Both the position numbers and the translations under genes were made by a program. A stretch of 21,709 nucleotides of DNA from Setomelanomma holmii (lineage: Eukaryota; Ascomycota; Dothideomycetes; Pleosporales; Phaeosphaeriaceae), in NCBI GenBank assembly GCA_010015745.1, contig ML978382.1, positions 1 through 21,709 on the forward strand, in the 5' to 3' direction. The notes under the pieces were generated by a model. That model saw nothing but the letters and a program-made list of their open reading frames with translations. It did no database searches and was not told the DNA's origin. Below, piece by piece: positions 1-8,092 of this stretch (positions within the stretch are counted from its first letter, which is position 1; each line of letters begins with the position of its first letter).

Positions 1-616
1 CAGATAGCTAGATACCAACGTGAGCAGCGGTGGCAAATACTGCCAGCATACACTCAGGGATGGGCTCCTGCTGTCGCGTGTGTTTCAAGGTATAACTGAC
101 AGTGCCGTCTTTGAAGATTACATCGAGCAGCTGCTCCAGCACTGCGGCAAGTGGCCGGAACCGAACTCAGCGCTTGTTATGGACGACGCATCTTTCCACC
201 ATACTGAACGTATTGCGCAGATGTGTGCTGACGCAGGCGTGAAGCTCATGTACCTACCGCCGTACTCGCCTGACCTCAACCCAATTGAGGAGTTCTTTGC
301 TGAACTCAAGGCATTCATCAAGCGCAGCTGGAGCACTTACGAAGAAGACTCAGCGCAAGCATTTGATGTTTTCTTGGAGTGGTGTGTAGAACAGGTAGGG
401 AGCAAGGAGCAGAGCGCGAGGGGTCATTTTAGGCACTCTGGATGGACCATCGACGAAGTATGGATATCTGCTGAGTTCGAACAAAAGTGTATTTGTCACT
501 CTGTTGCCTATGCTTCTGGCATCACTACAGATCACTCCCTCCTCAGCGATAGTTCTGTAATTACAAGTGACGTTCCTATCTCCCTCCAAAAACAGCTCTA
601 TGAACTCCACCATTGA
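1..616 (+). pseudogene. DDE transposase (IS630/Tc1-mariner superfamily, DDE_3 type), frameshifted, 5' part outside the window
   Basis: Catalytic half of a cut-and-paste DNA transposase. Visible motifs are a catalytic Asp in MDDASFHH (about 180-203) and PPYSPDLNPIEEFFAELK (about 259-312). Counting from the first Asp of DDASFHH to the first Glu of PIEE gives 34 intervening residues, so DD34E as in Tc1/IS630. Codons 1-57 in frame 1 read as family-like sequence (RYQREQRWQILPAYTQ), but the frame with the catalytic core starts from GTG at 20 and has a stop at 5-7. The two reading frames join at about 57-60, so there is one extra base in the run after ACTCAG. The family-like part ends near 460 (ARGHFRHSGWTI); the frame then runs on to 616 and overlaps the 3' end of the antisense HeLo-like pseudogene. 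The element's right end therefore probably lies at 470-576. No terminal repeat can be tested because the left end is missing. Confidence 0.85.
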
Positions 617-1478
617 TTACTCTAGTTTACTGGCCCGAGTTCTGATTGCCAAACGTCACTGTGGTCACAGTGGTCGAACTATCCTGGCTCTTTGAAGCAG
701 CTTTGGCGACAGCATCTTCTTGTGCTTTTGATAACAGCTTATCTTAGAGCGTGCGTGATGCTCCTAACGCTTTGCGTTCTTCTTCTAGTTGTTGCAATGC
801 CTTAGCTTTGCCTTCTTTAGGGCCAGCCTCTTCTTCATTATTGCTGCTGAGATTCAGCTCTTCCAATTTGCTCTCTAATACCACCAAGTGCTTGTCTGTT
901 GTGGTAACAGCACTATTGATCTATGCCTGTACTAGAGACATGGCTCCCCTAATGCCTTCTGTTATGTGGGTATGGCGGACAGAGCTGTACCTGTAGGAAA
1001 ATATCAGCCTGAATCCCGCACTAAGGCAATAGAGATATAGCTACTTACAAGGTCGCTATACTTACAACTGAATTCATCGAGAGCTTGCAGTTTTGAAGCG
1101 GCTCTAACATAGCCTTAATCTGCCCTTGCTTGAAAACCCCTACGCTTGTTCGATCCTGCTATGCTAATTTCCTGCCTTCTGAATGCTGAGCCCACCGCTG
1201 AAGGTCAGTTCTGAAGAGATCGCATGCTTGCGTACAGCTGCTGATTGTGGTCTTTGACTCCTCTACTACGCTTGCCCTGAGCAGATTCTATTCTCTTTCC
1301 TCTACATTTTGAAGCAACGCGAGGGACGTGTCTACGATCGCACGTCTTCTAATAGCCGTTTGACGATTTTCGGTGCCTCTTTGAGCTGCTGCAGGTTGCC
1401 TAGAAGCAGTTGTATGCTGTACAAGACCGGCACAGTAATACCCACTACACCGGCAGTGACGCTAAGAGGGTCGGTTAT
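576..1478 (-). pseudogene. HeLo-like (Helo_like_N/'fungal N-terminal domain of STAND') protein with C-terminal amyloid-type motif; HELLP-like, decayed
   Basis: Read on the minus strand from 1478, the N-terminus begins DPLSVTAGVVGITVP after a codon that is ATA (1478-1476) where ATG is expected. The helical body follows (KEAPKIVKRLLEDV), then a net -1 shift near 1335. The second frame is continuous to 576 if an intron at 1048-991 is removed (58 nt, donor GTAAGT, branch CTGAT, acceptor TACAG). Its exon 2 contains a Glu/Lys-rich coiled-coil stretch (about 700-870) and ends in a Asn/Gly-rich tail. Stops interrupt it at 1290-1288, 1161-1159, 923-921, 746-744 and 629-627; the natural stop is TAG 578-576. 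All these positions are in register, which supports the model. Implied size is about 281 codons. In fungi such HeLo-like domains form helical bundles that attack membranes in programmed cell death; here the copy cannot give a full product. It is divergent from the adjacent NLR. Family assignment is firm, HELLP-like role is inferred. Confidence 0.82.
597..659 (-). other. C-terminal PP/RHIM-like amyloid motif of the HeLo-like pseudogene (disabled)
   Basis: The last 27 codons before the terminal stop at 578-576 include V-T-F-G-N-Q-N-S-G-Q, then TAA (629-627), then T-R-V-I-N-G-G-V. This aligns gaplessly with the NLR N-terminus: Asn, Gly, Ile, Asn-Gly and Val are shared at the same spacing. The motif position that is Gln in the NLR is the stop codon here, and a conserved Gly position is Arg. 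So both central positions of the motif are lost in this copy. Confidence 0.65.
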
Positions 1479-1701
1479 CTCGTACAAACAACAACAAATA
1501 AATGGAGAAAGGTAGAGCAGAGGTACAGAGTAGAGGTGAGACTGGAAGAGAAAGGGTGAACACAGGTTTTTAGTTGAGGCGTCGACTAAGCAGGGCTGAA
1601 CGTTAATGCGCAGTTGAAGCGCATGTGAACCGCCAGGCTGAGATCTAGCTGAGAGTTCGCTGCGGATACCACACACGAATACTGCATAAACGTGCGATAT
1701 C
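1479..1701. promoter_or_regulatory. Shared intergenic region between the divergent HeLo-like and NLR pseudogenes
   Basis: About 220 bp separate the lost start codon of the minus-strand gene from the ATG of the plus-strand gene. The spacing fits a bidirectional promoter. I see a purine-rich stretch at 1504-1558 and a small dyad, ATGCGC/GCGCAT, at 1604-1622, but no convincing TATA box. The promoter role is inferred from position only. Confidence 0.3.
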
Positions 1702-3842
1702 ATGGCATCAAAAATATCATTTGAATATATGAATTATGGCATTCAGGCTGGGATTATCAATGGCGAGGTCAAGCCTACGATCTACCTTCCGACTGGTATG
1801 TTGTGGGACCGCCCAAGCTCGGGTACGAGCGCTGACAGACCCCGCCTCAAGAGCGGCCAGAGACTCCACCACCCCCATCGATCGTGATACCTTTTGCCCG
1901 CGACGCCGACTTTGTTGAGCGAGGGACAATACTCGAACGGGTTCGCCAAAGGTGCGCTGCATCAGGCTCGCGTGTGGCGCTTGTCGGTCTAGGCGGCGTT
2001 GGGTGAGTAGTTGTTTGCATCCCCATTAACGACAACACACGCTAACAGTAGAGCAGCAAGTCGCAGCTCGCTATCGAATATGCCTACCGCACACGTGAGC
2101 AGTCTTCTGACACGTGGGTGTTCTGGGTGCACGCCAGCAACCACACCCGGTTTGAGCAGAGCTATCGCAACATTGCCGACCGCGTCAAGATTGCTGGGCG
2201 GCGAGATCTGTAGGCAAACATCTTCAAGCTAGTGCACAATTGGCTGTGCGACTGTAGGCAGTCGTGGCTTCTTGTGCTAGACAACGCGGATGACGCCAGC
2301 TTCCTGCTCAATGTTCCAGCTACTAGCTTCAAGACTGCAGCCACACCGCTGCGCGAGTACCTTCCCTACTGCGAGCGCGGGTCGATCCTCGTCACAACAC
2401 GGAATAAGGAAGCTGCACTGAAGCTGGTTGAGCAGCGCGACATCGTTTCCGTGGAGCCGATGGACATAGCAGAGGGCATCGCGCTGTTGGAGAAGAAGCT
2501 GAGAGTGCAGGAGGACAGCGACAGCGTTGCTGAGCTTGCAGCGGCGCTCGAGAACATGCCGCTTGCTATTGTACAAGCTGCTGCATACATCTCGCAAAGA
2601 ACACCTCGTTGCTCTATAGGACAGTACCTTGATGAGTTTGGTTGTAGCGACCATGAAAAGACAAGTTTGCTAGATTACGAAGCAGGACAGCTTCGACGAG
2701 ACCGAGAGGCTAAAAACTCCATCATCATCATCACGTGGCACATATCCTTTGAGCATTTGCGGCAGACCAAGCCATGAGCGACGGATTTGTTGTCGCTAAT
2801 GAGCTTCTTCGATCGCCAAGGAATTCCTAATTTGCTGATACGTAATGGTCAAGAGACGAGCAGGGCAAGGACAAATCCGGTCAGGCAGGAACAATCAGTA
2901 AGACGACATCTTCAGCATCTGTTTCGCCGTGCTAAACCTAAGCATACGGCTCAGCGAGATGAGGTGCAACGCAATGGCAATGAGGGCAGGTTTGAGGACA
3001 ATGTGATGGCGTTGCGTGATCTCTATTTCATAACTGTAGCGGAAGACAGCGAGACATTTGAAATGCATAGCCTTATACAGCTAGCAACACGGAAATGGCT
3101 TGCGGCGAACGGAAAGCTGGAAACATGGAAGCAGCAATTCATCAGCAACCTCTTTGCAGCATTTCCGACAGGAGAGTACGAGAACTGGCCAGCATGCCAG
3201 GCTCTTTTTGCGCATGCTAAGGCTGCTGCCCTGCAGCAGCCAGAAGCAGAGTCGTCACTAGTAGAATGGGCCACACTCCTCTATCACGCAGCGTGGTATG
3301 CATGGAAGAAAGGGAACGCGGCTGAAGCTGAGGAGCTAGCAGTGAAGTCGATGAAGGCGCGGCAGAATACCCTAGGTCGAGAGCATAAAGATACACTTAG
3401 CAGCATGGGAATGGTAGGGCTGGCGTACGAGATAGGAGGCCAATGGCACAAGGCAGCAAACATACAACGCAAAAAGATGGAGGCAAGCAGGAGGGTGCTT
3501 GGAGTAGACCACCCTAATACGCTGACCAGCATGGCCAATCTGGCCTCGACTTACTGGAATCAAGGGCGGTGGGATGCAGCAGAAGAGCTGGAGGTGCAAG
3601 TGATGGAGACGAGCAAGAAGAAGCTGGGAGCGGACCATCCAGACACGCTGGCCAGCATGAACAATCTCGCTTACACACAGAGATCACTTGGTCGAGGGGT
3701 AGAGGCTATCAGCTTAATGAGGGAATGCGTACATCTTGGGCAGCATAGGTTCAGACCTAATCATCCTAGTTTGTTGTCTTCCTCAGCAGCGCTTGCTCAA
3801 TGGGAGGCAGTGTATGCAGTTGCAAATATAGAGATTGTGTAG
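1702..3842 (+). pseudogene. NB-ARC-TPR NOD-like receptor (PNT1-like) with N-terminal amyloid motif; two in-frame stops
   Basis: Three exons, 1702-1795, 1861-2002 and 2057-3842, total 674 codons. Intron 1 (1796-1860) has donor GTATGT. Intron 2 (2003-2056) has donor GTGAGT and branch GCTAAC, and splits the P-loop codon. Domains in order: short amyloid-type motif (residues 5-30), P-loop GLGGVGKS (74-81), Walker B WLLVLDNADD (149-158), RNBS-B GSILVTTRN (187-195), GLPL-equivalent NMPLAI (about 246-250), winged-helix end MHSLIQLATRKWL (415-427), then about four 42-residue TPRs of kinesin-light-chain type (484-660; GADHPDTLASMNNLAY signature). Two stops lie in the same frame: TAG 2211-2213 (codon 131) and TGA 2775-2777 (codon 319). 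All other sequence stays open to TAG 3840. This class of protein oligomerises on ligand sensing and templates an effector through the N-terminal motif. The copy is probably non-functional unless the stops are read through. Confidence 0.88.
1714..1788 (+). other. N-terminal PP/RHIM-like amyloid motif of the NLR
   Basis: Residues 5-29 of the NLR contain N-Y-G-I-Q-A-G-I-I-N-G, which matches the pseudo-palindromic N-x-G-x-Q-x-G pattern of fungal PP motifs, related to animal RHIM. It stands directly at the protein start with no other N-terminal domain, as expected for amyloid-signalling NLRs. The same motif, in the same register, ends the neighbouring HeLo-like gene. Unlike its partner copy, this one is undamaged. 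Amyloid function is inferred from the pattern and context. Confidence 0.65.
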
Positions 3843-4924
3843 TTAGATGCAAAGTAATTTATGTACTGTCCGGACAATAGTAACGTGTACCCTCTAACTC
3901 ACCACTGCAATCAAGTCATAGAGAGTTAGGTAGTGCAAGCAGCTTGAGACTATTTGCAGCTGGTCACTCACCTAGCTAGTAATTTGTCCTGAAACTACTG
4001 CCGCAATGACAGCAGTTCAGGCTGAGAACCTGTGAGGGCTATGCAATTACAATTGTCCTCCGCACAGAATAGTATTTATGCTATCTAATAGTAAGTTACA
4101 GCAATACTATGTTAAGTTACTGTGAGTAAGCAATGTGCAAGCCACTAGCTTGGAAATAACAGGCTAGCTGTTCCAGGATCTTGGCTACCGACAGGATGGT
4201 CATTCGTCAAGCTCGGGCAAGGCTATCCTAGTATGACAGGGATTCTGTCGAAGCTGAGAGTGCGCGAAGGGTGAGGCCGGTTCTGCGAGGAGCTGTAGAC
4301 TCTGCTGGTTGCCTCATGAGAGATAGGCAGAACAATACGACACTTGTTGCAGTACTCTGATTTACTGCCTTGCGCGGTCACAGCTTGCTTCATTGCATTT
4401 GCTGCAACAAGATTAGCCCGCACTAGACAGCATGACGGGGGAAAAGTGGTGTATCATGACGTCATGCAGGCCCTCTCCTATGTTCTCACGCTCACCACTT
4501 ATGCTTACAGTGTGTCTATCCCACGGACAATTCCAAGCTACCTCTATGGATTTTTGCGCAGAACCTGGATGAGGCTAGTTTTCCCACCTATTCTAGATGG
4601 CATCATCAGCCTTTATACATAAGTATGTATGCAGCGCATGAATTACCCGAGTTTCGATCGCAATGGTTCCACAACCACCATCAGCGGCTGACAGGCAGGT
4701 GCACTGTCGAGTATCTTTGTCTTTGCTGCGCGCCTCAATCCTCTTCTTTAGTGCTTTTCAGTCACTATTCTTATCACAGTTTCTAGTTGCATCAAGACTA
4801 TTGGAATCCAACACTGAACCCCGGATTAGAAGACTTCTGCTTCTACGAAACACAGTCAATTAATCTTCTACAATCGGTCCGCGACTCCTATTCCACAAAC
4901 TAGCACAACTACTTTATATCAATC
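3843..4924. other. Gene-poor interval after the NLR; one weak hydrophobic open frame
   Basis: No recognisable gene. A 10-bp perfect palindrome TGTCCGGACA lies at about 3867-3876, just after the NLR stop. A plus-strand frame at 4344-4622 would encode 92 residues with two hydrophobic stretches (SDLLPCAVTACFIAFAAT and a Leu/Tyr-rich one), but it has no family resemblance and an overlapping antisense frame of similar quality, so I do not call it a gene. The stretch 4640-4924 holds only pyrimidine-rich DNA upstream of the PLAC8 gene. Confidence 0.4.
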
Positions 4925-5438
4925 ATGACCACCATTGAGAAAAAAGACTGGCACAACAAGGGAAGCTCGTGCTTCACACCGTTCAGAACATGTACGTCTG
5001 AATACGAACGACCTTGATACGTATACTCACATAACCTCTAGGCTGTCTCCTATGGTGGTGCCCATGCATCGTTTACGGTCGTACTCATCATCGGATCAAG
5101 AACAATGGTGACATGAAGGGCTATTCATGCTGCAACCTCTCCGTACGTCTCTCAGTTGTGCCTGACCCCAAACATAAGTCTAACATTGACAGTGCGCCAG
5201 GTTCTGCGGTCTCATCTGTCTCGGCATTTCCTTCGTTATGCCCATGATGAATCGTGGTGACATGCGGGCAAAGTACCACCTCAAAGGGAACAGATGCACC
5301 GACTGTCTATGTGCCTGCTGCTGCACGCCTTGCGATGTGGCGCAACAGGACAAAGAGTCGGCGTACCGAGAGGAGCAGAATAAGCCAATTCTCGCGCAAC
5401 CGGGAAAGAAGAGCACGATGGACTATGCTCCACAATAG
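4925..5438 (+). CDS. PLAC8 family cysteine-rich protein (three exons, 137 aa)
   Basis: Exons 4925-4991, 5042-5142 and 5193-5438 give 138 codons including TAG. Both introns are 50 nt, with donors GTACGT and acceptors CTAG and ACAG; intron 2 has a CTAAC branch at 5180. The spliced protein has the PLAC8 pattern: CCLLWWCPCIVYGRTHHR near residue 23-40, a conserved NNGDMKGYSCCN segment, a hydrophobic helix (FCGLICLGISFVMPMM), and the second cysteine cluster CTDCLCACCCTPCDVAQQ followed by a charged tail. The three-Cys/Pro clusters flanking one to two membrane segments are the hallmark of the family. Plant and fungal members act at membranes in cell-size control or metal/cadmium tolerance; a specific role here is unknown. 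ATG 4925 is the only in-frame start that includes a normal length N-terminus. No break was seen, so it looks intact in an otherwise decaying neighbourhood. Confidence 0.9.
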
Positions 5439-5715
5439 CGGAATCTCAAGTTCCATCATTGACTCGGGTGGTCTAAATACTCCAAAAAAAAAGTCGTGTC
5501 GTACGAACCCGCCGGAATTCTTCGCAAAGGATCTATGCACAGTTCAATATAACCATTGTCTCGAAAATTGTTTCCGCACGTATAAGAGGCACCTCTGATG
5601 TAGGTTGACGATATATAGTTTTGGCCAAGCTTATGAACTATTCTTGAAGGTTCTACTTATAGATCACAGATCATATGTCGGTACTCTAGAAGCTTCGACT
5701 CCTCCTCCTCTCATG

Positions 5716-5866
5716 TATATAAGCCCTTCTGATGCCAGTCTATAGCAATCAACCCGTTCTCTCTTTTCTGTTGGTCACCCACACATAGCTTGCCATGAAA
5801 TCAGGCAGGAGGGCTCACTTTAGCAGCAATATTCCAATAAAGCTAATTGACCTGAAACTCAGTTGA
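5716..5866 (+). promoter_or_regulatory. Orphan core promoter (TATATAAG) followed by a 23-codon frame
   Basis: A TATATAAG box at 5716-5723 is followed by a pyrimidine-rich tract (about 5754-5773) and an ATG at 5795, 72 bp downstream of the box. This is the layout of a strong fungal promoter. The ATG opens only 23 codons to TGA 5864-5866. Either the message is a micro-ORF transcript, or an intron/decay hides the rest of the gene. A possible short plus-strand continuation is the frame from ATG 6048 (MMEESRIGQSFELGK, 46 residues), but I could not find splice sites joining them. Confidence 0.35.
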
Positions 5867-7649
5867 TACAGTGAGATATGATCTTGAGATGTTCTGGCAA
5901 CCTTCTCCAGACGCTCATACTGAGCTTTGGCGGATCTTTCGAGGAAGCTGCCGTGAATAAGATCGCTAGATCGGCTGGCAATTCGCACAGCAGATACTAT
6001 GGCGGCGCAAACCAACAATACAACTCCTCCGCCGGTTTTACCGCTTCATGATGGAGGAGAGTCGCATAGGCCAGAGCTTTGAGCTGGGCAAGAACACACT
6101 CATGTGCGGTAGTGTGCATGAGTTAATGGTTGACTACCAACCCGAAGTTCACTGCAGCCACATTGGCGTCCTGGAGGTGAAGAGTCGGACGACTTGATGA
6201 CTTACAAAGAGACAATTGGCGATGATCTGGATATTAATCTACTTTGGATGGCTCCGAAGTCACGGACAGTGGGCTGATTTCTTGACGACTTCGTATGTTT
6301 CTATCCAGCATAGCTGAAACGCACACATCATGTCTTACTGATTCACTATATTCTACGAACAGCTATTGAAATCATTTCAAGCCATATGCGACCATAAACT
6401 GTCGTTGCTCGATCAGTCACTTCTAAGTAAGCATCGGCTCGGCCGTTTTTTTCGACGAAGCACTCTATTGCTCATTTTGGCGCTTCATGTTCGTCCGCTT
6501 GCTCGCGGGAGGACTGTCGATACACGAAGACCAGCAACGGCTACAAGAGACCTCCATGAAGGCTAGTAGTGTAGAAAAGAAAAGAACAAGGAGCTTGGAA
6601 GCGGGTAGGAGATATCTCAGAGCGCTTTCGCTATACAGAAGCGACGATTAGTAACTGTCCCATATAGCCCGTTCATCCTCGCTCTTCTTCGGGTCAGTAC
6701 TGGAGTTGGAGTTGCAGATACTAGAATGGTGCTGAGAAGGAGATCTTGTGCGCCTTTCAGTAGCCCATTGGTTATCCCGTGGAGGCCAAGATCCTGCACT
6801 TTACCAGCGGGTCCCAGAACGCGGATCGGCCGCCATATCTTCGCAAGACGATTGACTCTCTTGGAAAGCGAGGCGAGCAGGCCCACCCACGCCGGACTCC
6901 CGTCGTCTAACAGCTGCTTGCTTTCGTTCCAGAAATACGATCACCCTAGCCCGCCGAGAAGCTCGGGGCATATTTGGGAACCACGCGCATAATGCTCCCT
7001 ATGGTCACAATGTATACGTGCGTCATCACCGCCGCCCTTCCGCTCTACATCAGGAAAGAAGACACGACTTGTACGAAATCCGTACAGTGGTGGTAATGAT
7101 GAAAGTCTGAGTAGCGACGCCACTGTGGCAGCTCGTGAGCCGCCATACTCAGTCGGCGGTGTACTTATGTGGATTGGCTATTGATAAGCGTCTTACACAA
7201 AGGCCGCCGTAAACATTAACAGCTGCAGGGTTGGATCGATCTGTGGTAAAGGGTCCTGCTCCACTATCGACGCTAGTACCAGGGAAGCTAGAAGTGGGAG
7301 GTAGGGCACATCGGTTCGAGAGACCTCAAATGATGCCTCAATCGATCGCTCAGAGCATGTAGCCTTGGATCCAGCAGGACGATAGGCCATAATGCGAGCG
7401 GTTGGCGACAATCGAAGAGCAAACTGCGTGCATTCAAACAAGCTGGTCCGCTCGGCCTACTCTTCTCCACCAGACACGCATAGTGTCAGCTGCACGCCGG
7501 ACGCCTTCGGGGCGGAAACTCTGCGCCGCTCAAGGTAACTGCCAGGATGTAGCATACATACCACACTCCGTGCTACGACTCGACCTCTATGCTTTCGCGC
7601 CATTTGCTGCTCCACTATAACACATTATGCCTGGCAGCAACCTCGCCAA
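5867..7649. other. Interval without a supportable gene
   Basis: Several open frames of 60-90 codons occur on both strands (for example minus 6617-6886 and minus 7193-7441), but none shows a known domain, a good start context together with splice sites, or a clear advantage over its antisense partner. The minus 7193-7441 frame contains a hydrophobic run (PYLPLLASLVLASIV) that could be a relic membrane segment. I treat the whole stretch as intergenic or degenerate DNA. Confidence 0.4.
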
Positions 7650-7784
7650 CTCGTGCTTCACGGCGGCGGCGTGCGCGGCCTGTCTGCACTAATGATCCTC
7701 GAGCAGCTCATGGCCCCGACGCGGCGGGTGAGACGAGCACTGGCGGGCAAGTGGAAATCTGCAGACATACAGCAGGCTTGTTTC
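7650..7784 (+). pseudogene. Patatin-like phospholipase fragment (oxyanion-loop end only)
   Basis: The frame starting at 7650 reads L-V-L-H-G-G-G-V-R-G-L-S-A-L-M-I-L-E-Q-L-M. This is the N-terminal signature of patatin-like phospholipases: the glycine-rich oxyanion loop GGGxRG followed by the first helix. In intact family members the residue before the GGG is Asp; here it is His. The GxSxG nucleophile and the Asp dyad residue are absent, because the frame runs into the 247-bp repeat at 7785 after about 25 more unalignable codons. In filamentous fungi patatin domains often form the N-terminal effector of NLRs (patatin-NB-ARC-TPR), and broken TPRs do lie just downstream. Recognition rests on one motif, but it is distinctive. 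Confidence 0.65.
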
Positions 7785-8031
7785 AGTGAATGCAGTAAAT
7801 CAAGAGGTAACCGTGCGAAGCAGTAAGTCAAGTGTGGAACTGCGCTGGGCAATGAATCTGAATATTATCTGCTCTGTATTTGTGTCTGCTCTGTTGGTGA
7901 TGATCACTTACCCGGCCATCAACAGCGTCTGTTTACATGACGTATTTATCATCCAGTTCAAGCAAGAGGTGCTTGATAAGATGAGGAAGCAGCATCAGAC
8001 CACCAGCGCATGTCACACGTGATGCGCTCCT
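7785..8031 (+). repeat. Dispersed 247-bp repeat, copy A
   Basis: Nearly identical to 13676-13922: by eye 14 substitutions and no indels over 247 positions (about 94% identity). Both copies begin AGTGAATGCAGTAAATCAA and end near CACACGTGATGCGCTCCT. Each carries an open frame of 78 codons, but most of the differences change amino acids and several are clustered, which argues against protein constraint. I see no clear terminal inverted repeats or target duplication. This copy interrupts the patatin/TPR relic. Confidence 0.85.
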
Positions 8032-8092
8032 ATCATAAATCGTCACAAGACTGCTAGCTTCCTAGGTTGATCGATCTGTTGGTCGACCTGCT

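Noticed and set aside
751..996. Plus-strand 81-codon Ser/Leu-rich frame
   Set aside because: It is antisense to the Glu/Lys-rich coiled coil of the HeLo-like pseudogene exon 2.
1604..1622. Dyad ATGCGC/GCGCAT in the divergent intergenic region as an operator
   Set aside because: Six-bp arms are too short to claim without conservation.
1332..1703. Minus-strand 123-codon frame taken as a complete protein
   Set aside because: Only its last 48 codons (from 1478) are HeLo-like; the first part is intergenic read-through and the frame ends at a shift.
3867..3876. Palindrome TGTCCGGACA after the NLR stop
   Set aside because: Ten-bp palindromes occur by chance at this window size, and no second feature supports a site.
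3918..4035. Hairpin-like CCTGAAACTACTGC...GCAGTTCAGG region as an RNA gene
   Set aside because: Arms pair imperfectly and no promoter or conserved structure is visible.
5254..5598. Plus-strand 114-codon frame over the PLAC8 gene
   Set aside because: Out-of-frame shadow of PLAC8 exon 3.
7786..8022. 78-codon frame in repeat A (and its twin in B at 13677-13913) as a gene
   Set aside because: Differences between the copies are mostly amino-acid changing; the unit behaves as a repeat and the start is GTG.
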